A stretch of 64,000 bases of DNA, taken from assembly GCF_008039575.1 (NCBI RefSeq), contig NZ_VDUY01000006.1:124001-188000 (forward strand), in the 5' to 3' direction. A program made the position numbers and the translations under genes. Each line of letters begins with the position of its first letter. The stretch's first letter is position 1. Source of the stretch: Zeimonas arvi (GTDB lineage: Bacteria; Pseudomonadota; Gammaproteobacteria; Burkholderiales; Burkholderiaceae_E). Under the pieces are notes generated by a model that ran no database searches, was not told the origin of the DNA, and saw only the letters and a list, made by a program, of their open reading frames with translations. This document shows positions 1 to 7,656 of the stretch, piece after piece.

Positions 1-1035
1 GGCCGCGGTGCCCAGTGTGCGCACGGTCGCCGGGCCTGCCATGTCGGCGGTGTGCAGGCCGTCTTCGAGCGTGCGCAGCCAGGCGTTGCGGATCCTGGAC
101 GCCACCTGCGGCTGGCCGATGTGCACCAGCATCATCACCGCCGCCTGCAGCAGTCCGCTCGGGTTCGCAAGGTCGCGGCCGGCGATGTCGGGCGCGCTGC
201 CGTGGATCGCCTCGAACATCGCAGCGCCGGTGCCGATGTTCGCGCTGCCGGCCAGGCCCACGCTGCCGGCGACCTCGGCCGCGATGTCGCTGAGGATGTC
301 GCCGTACAGGTTGGGCGTCACGATCACGTCGAAGCGCTCGGGGCGGGTCGCCAGGCGCGCCGCGCCGATGTCGACGATCAGCCTGTCCTTGTCGATCTCC
401 GGGTAGCCGGCGCCGATCTCCTCGAAGACCCGGTAGAACAGGCCATCGGTCAGCTTCATGATGTTGTCCTTCACCATGCAGGTGACCTTGCGCCGGCCGT
501 TCGCACGCGCGTACTCGAAGGCATGCCGGATGACCCGCTCGCAGCCCGGCCGGCTGACCAGCTTCAGGCACTGGTAGACCTCGGCCGTCTGGCGGTGCTC
601 GATGCCGGCGTACAGGTCCTCTTCGTTCTCGCGCACGATCACCACGTCCATCCCCGGGTGATTCGTGGGCACCCAGGGCGCGTAGGCGGTGCAGGGCCTC
701 AGGTTGGCGTACAGCCCGAGCGTCTTGCGCAACGTCACGTTCAGGCTCTTGTAGCCGCCGCCCGACGGGGTCGTGACCGGCGCTTTCAGCAGCACGCGGG
801 TCGCCCGCAGCACGTCCCAGGCCTCGGGCGCGATCCCCGCGCTGTGGCCGGCCAGGTAGACCGCCTCGCCGAGGTCGATGCGCTGCGGCGCGATGTCCGC
901 GCCGGCGGCCGCGAGGATGCGCAGCGTGGCGTCCATGATCTCGGGGCCGATGCCGTCGCCCCAGGCCACGGCGATCGGCACGGCTGGCATGCCGGATTGA
1001 AGGGGGTCGAGGGCGGGGAGCGCGTCGCGTTTCAT
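1..1035 (-). CDS. Isocitrate/isopropylmalate dehydrogenase family protein, IDH-type (C-terminus off the window)
   Basis: Beta-decarboxylating dehydrogenase that oxidises a 2R,3S-hydroxy acid with NAD(P). The 345 visible codons start at ATG 1035 and run off the left edge. Visible family motifs are KSLNVTLRKTLGLYANLRP, the catalytic block VIVRENEEDLYAGIEH, the lysine-containing block MVKDNIMKLTDG, VTPNLYGDILSD with the metal-binding aspartates, and MFEAIHGSAPDIAG for cofactor binding. The serine/asparagine pair in the KSLNVTLRK segment and the overall match to the Thermus-type enzyme favour isocitrate over isopropylmalate. A tartrate or homoisocitrate dehydrogenase cannot be excluded. It is divergent from a LysR regulator, which may control it (inference). 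Confidence 0.85.
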   Translation of the reverse strand, partial: MKRDALPALDPLQSGMPAVPIAVAWGDGIGPEIMDATLRILAAAGADIAPQRIDLGEAVYLAGHSAGIAPEAWDVLRATRVLLKAPVTTPSGGGYKSLNVTLRKTLGLYANLRPCTAYAPWVPTNHPGMDVVIVRENEEDLYAGIEHRQTAEVYQCLKLVSRPGCERVIRHAFEYARANGRRKVTCMVKDNIMKLTDGLFYRVFEEIGAGYPEIDKDRLIVDIGAARLATRPERFDVIVTPNLYGDILSDIAAEVAGSVGLAGSANIGTGAAMFEAIHGSAPDIAGRDLANPSGLLQAAVMMLVHIGQPQVASRIRNAWLRTLEDGLHTADMAGPATVRTLGTAA

Positions 1036-1133
1036 GGTTCGGGTGTCGCATCGGGTTGGAATGCATGAACTGTAGACAGCGGCCCCTCCATTGGAAAATA
1101 CTTTGTTTTCATCCGATACATAGAGAAATATCT
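1036..1133. promoter_or_regulatory. Divergent promoter region between the IDH-type gene and the LysR gene
   Basis: This 98-bp spacer separates two divergent starts. Its right half (about 1088-1136) is clearly AT-richer than the surroundings. A weak plus-strand pair TTGGAA (1091-1096) and GATACA with an 18-bp gap can be drawn, but no convincing consensus is present. LysR proteins usually bind in such a spacer and control the divergent gene (family knowledge). Confidence 0.35.
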
Positions 1134-2090
1134 ATGCATTCAAACCGCTCGCGCCGCCTGTCTCGCGTCACCCCCCAGCAGCTGCGCGCCTTCGAGGCGA
1201 CCGCGCGCCTGCTCTCGGTCACCGGCGCGGCGCGGGAGCTCCACCTCACCCAGCCGACCGTCAGCGTGCAGCTTCGCGAGCTGGCCGCCGCGGTCGGCGA
1301 GCCGCTGTTCGAGAGCGCGGGTCGGGGCATCCGCCTCACCCAGGCGGGCGAGGCGCTCCAGCAAACGGCCGGCGAGCTGAACGACTGCTGGCGCCGGTTC
1401 GAGTCCCGGCTGGCGGAGCTGAACGGGCTGGTGCGGGGCAGCCTCAGGATCGCCGCGGTCACCACGGCGGAGTACTTCGTGCCGGACCTGATCGGGCCTT
1501 TCGCCGCGGCCCATCCCGGGGTGGAGATCGAGTTCGCGGTCGAGAACCGGGACGGCGTGGTCGCGCGGCTTCAGCGCGGGATCGACGACATGGCCGTGAT
1601 GATGATGCCACCCGAAGACCTGCCGCTCGATCGGCAGCCCTTCCTGGACAATCCCCTCGTGGTGATCGCGCCGGCCGGGCATCGGCTGGCGGGCAGGCGC
1701 CTGCGGCTGTCCTCGCTGGCGGGCGAGCGCTGGCTGATGCGCGAGCCCGGCAGCGGCACCCGGATGGCCGCGGAGCGGCACTTCGCCGAGCTCGGATTCG
1801 AGCCCAAGGTCGCGATGAGCCTGGGCAGCAACGAAGCGATCAAGCACGCGGTCGCCGCCGGCCTGGGCATCGCCTTGCTGTCGATGGTCGCGGTGCGCCC
1901 GCCGGTCGGCCGCGCCGCGGCAACGACGGCCGAGGGCCTCGAGATCCTGAAGGTGAGCGGCTTCCCGCTGCGCCGGCGCTGGTCGGTGGTGTGGCGGCGC
2001 GACCGGCCGCTGACGATCGCGGCGCGGCGCTTCATCGAGCACCTGAGCGCGGCGCGCGAGCTTCGCGCCCCGCGCGGGGCGCGCGCATGA
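1134..2090 (+). CDS. LysR-family transcriptional regulator, CbbR-like
   Basis: DNA-binding regulator of about 318 residues, the normal LysR length. The N-terminal helix-turn-helix contains VTPQQLRAFEATARLLSVTG and AARELHLTQPTVSVQLRELA, followed by the LFESAGRGIRLTQAG linker start. The remainder is a two-lobed effector-binding domain (from about residue 90). ATG 1134 was chosen over upstream in-frame starts near 1056-1065 because it begins just before the HTH and follows an AT-rich leader. It is divergent from an IDH-type dehydrogenase and convergent with the MBL-fold gene (6-bp gap). The CbbR-like N-terminus is a family resemblance only. No Calvin-cycle genes are present, so the target is probably the divergent dehydrogenase (inference). 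Confidence 0.9.
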   Translation: MHSNRSRRLSRVTPQQLRAFEATARLLSVTGAARELHLTQPTVSVQLRELAAAVGEPLFESAGRGIRLTQAGEALQQTAGELNDCWRRFESRLAELNGLVRGSLRIAAVTTAEYFVPDLIGPFAAAHPGVEIEFAVENRDGVVARLQRGIDDMAVMMMPPEDLPLDRQPFLDNPLVVIAPAGHRLAGRRLRLSSLAGERWLMREPGSGTRMAAERHFAELGFEPKVAMSLGSNEAIKHAVAAGLGIALLSMVAVRPPVGRAAATTAEGLEILKVSGFPLRRRWSVVWRRDRPLTIAARRFIEHLSAARELRAPRGARA

Positions 2091-2096
2091 GCCTCG

Positions 2097-3056
2097 TCAG
2101 TCCTGCAGCGACTTCCACATCTCGATGTCGCGCTCCGCGGTCCAGATCCGCGGGTGCTTGATGCCCTGCGCCTCGTCGACCGCGCGCGTCACGTCGAAAG
2201 GCAGGCAGTGCTCGTAGATGAACACCTTGCCGAACACCGGATCCATCACCTTGCGCGTGTCCGCGAAGATGTCCTTCAGCGGTTTGCCTGCGGCCACCCC
2301 GGCCTTCGCGGTGGAGAAGAGGTCGGTGACCCACTTCCTGGTGTAGTCGATCGCCTTGTTGGCGTCGGCGTTGCTCTCGAGCGCCGGGCCGCGACCGGGC
2401 ACCAGCTTCTCGGGTTTCATCGCGCGCAGCGCCTCGAGCGTGGCGGGCCACTCCTCGAGCTGGGCGTCGCCGGTGTACACGCCCGCGTTGTACTCGACCA
2501 GGTCGCCCGAGAAGCAGATCTTCTGCGACGGGATCCAGGCGATGGTGTCGCCCTTGGTATGGCCGGGGCCGATGTGCATCAGCTTCACCTCGAGCTTGCC
2601 CAGGTGCAGCGTCAGCTCGCGCTCGAAGACCATGGTGGGCCAGGTCAGGCCGGGGATCGACTCCACCGCCTGGAAGAGCCGCGGGAAGCGCTCGATCTCC
2701 GACTTCATGTCGGCCTCGCCGCGCTCCACGATCAGCTCCCAGGTGCCGCGCGAGGCGATGATCTCGGTCGCGCCCTCGGCGAAGTAGGCCGAGGCGCCGA
2801 GCACGCGCACCGCATGGTAGTGCGACAGCACCACGTACTTGATCGGCTTGTCGGTGACCTCGCGGATGTGCCCGATCAGCTGCTGCGCCATGACCGGCGT
2901 GGCCGTGGTGTCGATCACCATGACCGCGTCGTCGCCGATGATCACGCCCGAGTTCGGGTCGCCTTCCGCGGTGAACGCATAGGCGTTGTCCGACAGCTTC
3001 GTGAAGGTGGTCTTCTTCTCGGCCAGGTCGCCTTTCGAGGCGAATTGCTTGCTCAT
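2097..3056 (-). CDS. MBL-fold protein with a degenerate metal-binding motif
   Basis: A 319-residue metallo-beta-lactamase-fold protein of unknown substrate. The usual HxHxDH signature appears as H79-Y-H81-A-V-R84, so the site-2 Asp and His are replaced by Val and Arg. H166 (GPGHTKGD) and the bridging D185 (FSGDLVE) remain, but the last metal His is replaced by R222 in VPGRGP. The C-terminal third (about 230-319) is an extension containing YEHCLPFDVTRA. The start ATG overlaps the stop of the upstream TetR gene (ATGA), so it is the last gene of the paa operon. It may have a reduced metal site or a non-hydrolytic role (inference). Confidence 0.85.
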   Translation of the reverse strand: MSKQFASKGDLAEKKTTFTKLSDNAYAFTAEGDPNSGVIIGDDAVMVIDTTATPVMAQQLIGHIREVTDKPIKYVVLSHYHAVRVLGASAYFAEGATEIIASRGTWELIVERGEADMKSEIERFPRLFQAVESIPGLTWPTMVFERELTLHLGKLEVKLMHIGPGHTKGDTIAWIPSQKICFSGDLVEYNAGVYTGDAQLEEWPATLEALRAMKPEKLVPGRGPALESNADANKAIDYTRKWVTDLFSTAKAGVAAGKPLKDIFADTRKVMDPVFGKVFIYEHCLPFDVTRAVDEAQGIKHPRIWTAERDIEMWKSLQD

Positions 3057-3721
3057 CCGGAGATCTCCTGTTGCGTTGCGTCGATCGGGCCTGCCGCGGG
3101 CCGCGCAGCGCCCGGGCTCGCGGCGCTACCGGGCAGGCCGTCCAGCCCGCGCTCCCACAGGGCGATGACCAGTTCGGCGTACTGCTCGTGCGTCATCGGG
3201 CCGTCGGGGCGCAGCCAGGCGAAAGTGAAGTTGATCATGCCGAGCAGGGCCATGGTCAGCGGCTTGCTGCTGCCGGCCGCCATGCGCGCCGGCCATCCTC
3301 GCTGCAGCGCGTCCGCGAAGGCTTCGACGATATCGCGCTCGCGCGCGCGAATGCGCTCGCGCAGCGGCTCGTCGAGGAACTTCACGTCGTTCAGCAAGGC
3401 CACATGATACGCGCGGGAATGCCGGTACTCGGCCAGGAAGGCGCGGACCAGCGCGCGGACTTCGTCGCGCGGCGCGAGCGCGCGCGCGCGGATCGATTCG
3501 ACGATCGCCTCCAGCCTGCCGGTGTAGCGGTCAAGCGAGTCGAACAGGATCGCTTCCTTGCTCGGGTAGTAGTGGTAGAGCCCCGCTTTCGAGGTGCCGC
3601 AGGCATCGGCGAGCGCGGCCATCGAGGCGCTCGGATAGCCGATCTCGGCGAAGGCCTGGACCGCGCGGCCCAGGATCCGGTCGCGCTGCGCGTCGTAGTC
3701 GGCGGCTCGGGGTCGGGACAT
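3053..3721 (-). CDS. paaR: TetR-family regulator, probable phenylacetate-pathway repressor PaaR
   Basis: A 222-residue TetR regulator. The N-terminal HTH includes ILGRAVQAFAEIGYPSASMA and CGTSKAGLYHYYPSKEAILF; the rest is an all-helical ligand-binding and dimerisation domain, and the last 25 residues are low-complexity Ala/Pro/Gly. It lies 26 bp downstream of paaE on the same strand and overlaps the MBL-fold gene by ATGA. Burkholderiales control paa genes with a TetR-type repressor rather than the PaaX of gammaproteobacteria (established knowledge). The 7-2-7 inverted repeat in the paaA promoter is a natural target. The ligand is inferred to be phenylacetyl-CoA. Confidence 0.8.
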   Translation of the reverse strand: MSRPRAADYDAQRDRILGRAVQAFAEIGYPSASMAALADACGTSKAGLYHYYPSKEAILFDSLDRYTGRLEAIVESIRARALAPRDEVRALVRAFLAEYRHSRAYHVALLNDVKFLDEPLRERIRARERDIVEAFADALQRGWPARMAAGSSKPLTMALLGMINFTFAWLRPDGPMTHEQYAELVIALWERGLDGLPGSAASPGAARPAAGPIDATQQEISG

Positions 3722-3747
3722 CTTCGCTCGTTCGTGCGGCGCGCGCC

Positions 3748-4833
3748 TCAGCGCTCGTCGTAGCTGATGACCACGCGCCCGCTGACCGGGTGCGACTGGC
3801 AGGTGAGCACGAAGCCGGCCGCGATCTCGTGCGGCTCGAGCGTGTAGTTGCGCTCCATGCGGACCTCGCCTTCCAGCACGCGCGCGCGGCAGGTGCAGCA
3901 CACGCCGCCCTTGCAGGCATAGGGCAGGTTCATGCCGGCGGCGAGCCCGGCGTCCAGGATCGCCTCGCCCTCGAAGGGCACCTTCAGGCGCCGGGTCTTG
4001 CCGTCGACGACCAGCTCGACCTCGGCGCGCGGCGCGTCGTCGGCCGGGGCGGCCCTCAGCGAGCCGGCGGCCGGCAGCGGCACGCCGAAGCGCTCGACGT
4101 GGATGCGCGCGGGATCCAGGCCGGCGCCGCGCAGCGCGGCCTCGGCCGCGTTCATCATCGGGTCGGGCCCGCAGACGAAGGCCTCGTCGATCGAGGCGGC
4201 GGGGATCAGCGTGTCGAGGAACTCGCGGCACTTGCCCTCGTCGAGCAGGCCGTTCAGGAGCTCGACTTCGTGCGGCTCCTCGGACAGCACGTGGTAGAGC
4301 CGCAGCCGTTCCATGTAGCGGTTCTTCAGGTCCTCGAGCTGCTCGACGAACATGATCGTGGGCGTGCCGCGGTTGCCGTAGACCAGCGTGAAGCGGCTCT
4401 CCGGCTCGGCCTCGAGGATCGTGCCGATCAGCGACATCATCGGCGTGATGCCCGAGCCGCCGGCGAATCCCACGTGGTGGCGACACCGTTCCGGTTGCAG
4501 CGGCACGCCGAATCGTCCGTCGGGCGTCATCACGTCGAGCGCCTGCCCGGGCCGCACCGCGTCGGCCAGCCAGTTCGAGAAGCGCCCGCCCGGCACGCGC
4601 CGGACCGCGACCCGCAGCTCGCCGCTGCGCTCGTAGTCCTGCAGCGGCACGCAGATCGAGTAGGAGCGCCGCAGTTCCTCCTCGCCCAGCGTGGCCCGCA
4701 GCGTGAGGAACTGCCCCGGCCGGAAACGGTAGGCCTCGTGCAGCGCCTCGGGCACCTCGAAGGCGATCGACAGGCTGTCGGCGGTCTCGGCGCGTCGTTC
4801 GCGCACCTTCAGCGAATGGAACTGCGGTGTCAT
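3748..4833 (-). CDS. paaE: Phenylacetyl-CoA 1,2-epoxidase, reductase subunit PaaE
   Basis: NADPH-dependent flavin/iron-sulfur reductase that feeds electrons to the PaaABC oxygenase. The 361-residue chain has a ferredoxin-reductase FAD domain (RSYS at 56-59), an NAD(P) domain (GGSGITP from 125, CGPDPMM near 221) and a C-terminal plant-type 2Fe-2S ferredoxin domain with cysteines 307, 312, 315 and 345. This domain order, with ferredoxin last, is typical of PaaE. It lies 58 bp after paaD in the paaABCDE operon. Confidence 0.96.
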   Translation of the reverse strand: MTPQFHSLKVRERRAETADSLSIAFEVPEALHEAYRFRPGQFLTLRATLGEEELRRSYSICVPLQDYERSGELRVAVRRVPGGRFSNWLADAVRPGQALDVMTPDGRFGVPLQPERCRHHVGFAGGSGITPMMSLIGTILEAEPESRFTLVYGNRGTPTIMFVEQLEDLKNRYMERLRLYHVLSEEPHEVELLNGLLDEGKCREFLDTLIPAASIDEAFVCGPDPMMNAAEAALRGAGLDPARIHVERFGVPLPAAGSLRAAPADDAPRAEVELVVDGKTRRLKVPFEGEAILDAGLAAGMNLPYACKGGVCCTCRARVLEGEVRMERNYTLEPHEIAAGFVLTCQSHPVSGRVVISYDER

Positions 4834-4891
4834 CGTCGGCTCGTCGGGCTCGGGGTCGGTGGGGTTCCAGGCTTCGGCAGGGTTCGCAGCC

Positions 4892-5389
4892 TCAGTACGG
4901 CTTGAAGTAGTCGAAGGGCTCGCGGCAGGCCAGGCAACGGTAGTGCGCCTTGCACGGGGTCGAGCCCCAGCGGCTGACCTGCTCGACCTCGCCGCTGCCG
5001 CAGCGCGGGCAGGCGGGCGGCGTGCGCGCGCCGCAGGCCGCCGAGCAGGCCGGCGGCGCGATGCCGAAGTCGCGCAGCTTGCGGCGCGCGTCCTCGCCGA
5101 TCCAGTCGGTGCTCCAGGCCGGCGCCAGCACGGTGCGCACGCGAGCGTCGGCGAAGCCGGCCGCGTCGAGCGCCTCGCGCGCCTGGGCGGCGATCGCCTC
5201 GGTGGCCGGGCAGCCGCTGTAGGTCGGCGTCAGCAGCACCAGCGGCGCGCCGTCGTCGATCAGGACGTCGCGCAGGATGCCGAGGTCGGCCAGGGTGACC
5301 ACCGGGATCTCGGGGTCGGGGATCGCCCCGACGATCGCGCGGATCGTCTCGAGCCGGGCGGCCGCGGCGGGGTCGGCCATGGCGTTCAC
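4892..5389 (-). CDS. paaD: Phenylacetyl-CoA 1,2-epoxidase assembly protein PaaD
   Basis: A MIP18/DUF59-family protein thought to mature the iron-sulfur or diiron centre of the epoxidase. The N-terminal part holds the DUF59 core (IPDPEIPVVTLADLGIL, then TPTYSGCPAT with the conserved Cys). The C-terminus carries a PaaD-type zinc-ribbon-like cysteine cluster (CPRCGS, CKAHYRCLAC) and ends FDYFKPY. A GTG at 5389 overlaps the paaC stop (GTGA) and gives 165 residues. An ATG at 5380 would give 162 residues and is equally possible. Confidence 0.95.
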   Translation of the reverse strand: MNAMADPAAAARLETIRAIVGAIPDPEIPVVTLADLGILRDVLIDDGAPLVLLTPTYSGCPATEAIAAQAREALDAAGFADARVRTVLAPAWSTDWIGEDARRKLRDFGIAPPACSAACGARTPPACPRCGSGEVEQVSRWGSTPCKAHYRCLACREPFDYFKPY

Positions 5390-6174
5390 CAGGTCGCCTC
5401 CGGATGCGCGCGGGCGAGCGACTGCATCTCGGCCAGCAGGTAGCCCAGGTGCTCGCCGTGCAGGCCGCGCTTGCCGGTGCTCAGGAACGCGCTGTCCTCG
5501 GGCCAGCGAAGCGTGGCCTCTTCGGCCAGCGCGCGCATCCGGACGAGCCAGGGCCCGCGCAGGGCCGCGCAATCCACGCCCAGGCCGCTGGCGGCGGCCT
5601 CGTCGTCGAGCGCGTCCGCCGCGAACCACTCGTTCGCGTAGGGCGCCAGCGAGTCGAGCGCGCGCTGGGCGCGCGCGTGCGACGCGTCGGTGCCGTCGCC
5701 GAAGCGGATCGTCCAGTCCGAGGCGTGCTCGAGGTGGTAGCGGGCCTCCTTCAGCGACTTGGCGGCGATCGCGGCCAGCCCGGCGTCGGCGGAGCGCGAC
5801 AGCCGTTCCCAGAGCTCGAGCGCCCAGGCCGAGTACATCGCGTTGCGCACGATGGTGAAGGCGTAGTCGGGGTCGGCCGCGCCCGCCGAGGCCACGCCGC
5901 TGTTGGGCAGTTCCAGCATCGTGAAGTTGCGGAACTCGGGCACGCCTCGGAAATAGGCGTAGCGATCCTCGCTGGCGTCGCCGCCGGCCAGCGCCGCCGC
6001 GTGCTGGTACAGCAGGCGCGCCTGGCCGAGCAGGTCGAGCGCGATGTTGGCCAGCGCGAGGTCCTCCTCGAGCACCGGCCCGTGACCGCACCACTCGGAC
6101 AGCCGGTGCGAGAGCACCAGCGGGCTGTCGGCCAGCCGCAGGAGGTACTCGACGTGTCTTTCGCGGGGGATCAT
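5386..6174 (-). CDS. paaC: Phenylacetyl-CoA 1,2-epoxidase, structural subunit PaaC
   Basis: A 262-residue ferritin-like subunit that forms the heterodimer core with PaaA. It is a diiron-oxygenase fold that lacks an active metal centre in characterised homologues. Family signatures are the N-terminal YLLRLADSPLVLSHRLSEWC, DLALANIALDLLGQARLLYQ, and KEARYHLEHASDW. ATG 6174 was preferred because the sequence upstream in this frame is not PaaC-like and the spacing to paaB is 14 bp. The stop overlaps the paaD start. Confidence 0.96.
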   Translation of the reverse strand: MIPRERHVEYLLRLADSPLVLSHRLSEWCGHGPVLEEDLALANIALDLLGQARLLYQHAAALAGGDASEDRYAYFRGVPEFRNFTMLELPNSGVASAGAADPDYAFTIVRNAMYSAWALELWERLSRSADAGLAAIAAKSLKEARYHLEHASDWTIRFGDGTDASHARAQRALDSLAPYANEWFAADALDDEAAASGLGVDCAALRGPWLVRMRALAEEATLRWPEDSAFLSTGKRGLHGEHLGYLLAEMQSLARAHPEATW

Positions 6175-6188
6175 CGCGCCACGGCTCC

Positions 6189-6482
6189 TCACATGTGGCC
6201 GACTTCGTCGGGCAGCACGTAGAAGGTCGGATGCCGGTAGACCTTGTCGGCCATCGGGTCGAAGAAGGCTTCCTTGTCCTCGGGGGCCGAGGCGGTGATC
6301 GCCGCCGACGGCACCACCCAGATCGACACGCCTTCCTGGCGCCGCGTGTACACGTCGCGCGCCATCCGCAGGGCCTGCTGCGCGTCGGCCGCATGCAGGC
6401 TGCCGCAGTGCTTGTGCTCCAGGCCCTGCTTGCTGCGGATGAACACTTCCCACAGCGGCCATTCCTTGCTCGGATCGCTCAT
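6189..6482 (-). CDS. paaB: Phenylacetyl-CoA 1,2-epoxidase, subunit PaaB
   Basis: A 97-residue bridging subunit of the epoxidase, within the normal PaaB length. The start MSDPSKEWPLWEVFIRSKQG and the downstream HKHCGSLHAADAQQALRMAR are diagnostic. It joins two PaaAC heterodimers in the complex (known from the family). It lies 32 bp after paaA and 14 bp before paaC. Confidence 0.96.
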   Translation of the reverse strand: MSDPSKEWPLWEVFIRSKQGLEHKHCGSLHAADAQQALRMARDVYTRRQEGVSIWVVPSAAITASAPEDKEAFFDPMADKVYRHPTFYVLPDEVGHM

Positions 6483-6514
6483 CGTCTGCTCCGTTTTCCC
6501 CGGGGTGCCGCGTG

Positions 6515-7531
6515 TCAGGCCGCCTGCCTGGCGCGCCGCGCGCGCTTGCGCGCATGCGCCAGCGCCGCCTCGCGCACCCAGGCGCCGTTGGCGTGAGCGC
6601 GCCGGCGGGTCTCCAGCCGCTCGCGATTGCAGGGGCCGTCGCCGTCGACCACGCGCCAGAACTCGCTCCAGTCGATCGGCCCGTGGTCGTAGTGGCCGCG
6701 CTCGGCGTTCCACTTCAGGTGCGGGTCGGGAATCTCCAGCCCCAGCAGCTCGGCCTGCGGCACGGTGGCATCGATGAACTTCTGCCGCAGGTCGTCGTTG
6801 GAGATGCGCTTGATCCCCCACTTCATCGTCTGCGCGGAGTGCACCGACTCGGCGTCGCTCGGCCCGAACATCATCACCACCGGCCACCACCAGCGGTCCA
6901 GCGCCTCCTGGGCCATCGCCTTCTGCGCGGCCGTGCCTCGGCACAGCGCGAGCATCAGCTCGTAGCCCTGGCGCTGGTGGAAGGACTCCTCCTTGCAGAT
7001 CCGGATCATGGCGCGGGCGTAGGGGCCGTAGGAGCAGCGGCACAGCGGGATCTGGTTCATGATCGCAGCGCCGTCGACCAGCCAGCCGATGCAGCCCATG
7101 TCGGCCCAGCCCAGCGCCGGGTAGTTGAAGATCGACGAGTACTTGGCCTTGCCGGAGAGGAGCGCCTCGACCAGCTCGTCGCGCGAGACGCCCAGGGTTT
7201 CCGCGGCCGAGTACAGGTAGAGCCCGTGCCCGCCCTCGTCCTGGACCTTGGCGAGCAGGATGGCCTTGCGGCGCAGGCTGGGCGCGCGGGTGATCCAGTT
7301 CCCCTCGGGGAGCATGCCGACCACCTCGGAGTGCGCGTGCTGCGAGATCTGCCGGACCAGCGTGCGACGGTACGCTTCGGGCATCCAGTCCTGCGGCTCG
7401 ATCTTGCGGCCGGCCTCGATCGCCGAGTCGAAGGCCTGCTGTCGGGCCGGATCGGCCGGCGAGTCGCTCGCGCCGGAAGCCGCGCGCTCCCTGGGGGGCT
7501 GGCCGGGCAGGTCGATGGCCTGGGTATACAT
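6515..7531 (-). CDS. paaA: Phenylacetyl-CoA 1,2-epoxidase, catalytic subunit PaaA
   Basis: The diiron catalytic subunit, which epoxidises the aromatic ring of phenylacetyl-CoA with O2. The 338-residue protein has the four-helix diiron ligands in [16 protein letters not shown] (Glu plus His) and [13 protein letters not shown] (Glu plus His), and the conserved [19 protein letters not shown] near the end. The C-terminus is Arg/Ala rich. It is the first gene of the paaABCDE-tetR-MBL operon and follows a good sigma70 promoter with an embedded inverted repeat. Confidence 0.97.
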   Translation of the reverse strand: MYTQAIDLPGQPPRERAASGASDSPADPARQQAFDSAIEAGRKIEPQDWMPEAYRRTLVRQISQHAHSEVVGMLPEGNWITRAPSLRRKAILLAKVQDEGGHGLYLYSAAETLGVSRDELVEALLSGKAKYSSIFNYPALGWADMGCIGWLVDGAAIMNQIPLCRCSYGPYARAMIRICKEESFHQRQGYELMLALCRGTAAQKAMAQEALDRWWWPVVMMFGPSDAESVHSAQTMKWGIKRISNDDLRQKFIDATVPQAELLGLEIPDPHLKWNAERGHYDHGPIDWSEFWRVVDGDGPCNRERLETRRRAHANGAWVREAALAHARKRARRARQAA

Positions 7532-7611
7532 CGGGGGTTCTCCAGTGTGGCGGGCGGCACGGTGCGCAAAGGCCGCAGGATCCCGTCGGGCGGGTCTCTT
7601 CCACCCCGGAC

Positions 7612-7639
7612 TTTATATCCCGACCGACTGGTCGGTCAA
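7612..7639 (-). promoter_or_regulatory. paaA promoter (sigma70-like)
   Basis: Read on the minus strand, TTGACC (7634-7639) and TATAAA (7612-7617) are separated by 16 bp. This is the only strong sigma70 pair in the 125-bp paaA/racemase spacer and lies about 80 bp upstream of the paaA ATG. The spacer of this promoter contains the inverted repeat at 7622-7637. Confidence 0.75.
7622..7637. promoter_or_regulatory. Putative TetR (PaaR) operator
   Basis: GACCGAC and GTCGGTC form a perfect 7-bp inverted repeat separated by TG. It overlaps the paaA -35 element and spacer, where a bound repressor would block RNA polymerase. It also lies 20 bp upstream of the divergent enolase-superfamily gene. Such short GC palindromes are typical TetR sites. 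The assignment to the TetR gene of this operon is inference. Confidence 0.65.
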
Positions 7640-7656
7640 TTAACAGGGAACCTCTC

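Noticed and set aside
1-1035. Assignment of the first gene as isopropylmalate dehydrogenase (leuB)
   Set aside because: The segment KSLNVTLRKTLGLYANLRP and RENEEDLYAGIEH fit isocitrate-type enzymes, and no leuA, leuC or leuD genes are near.
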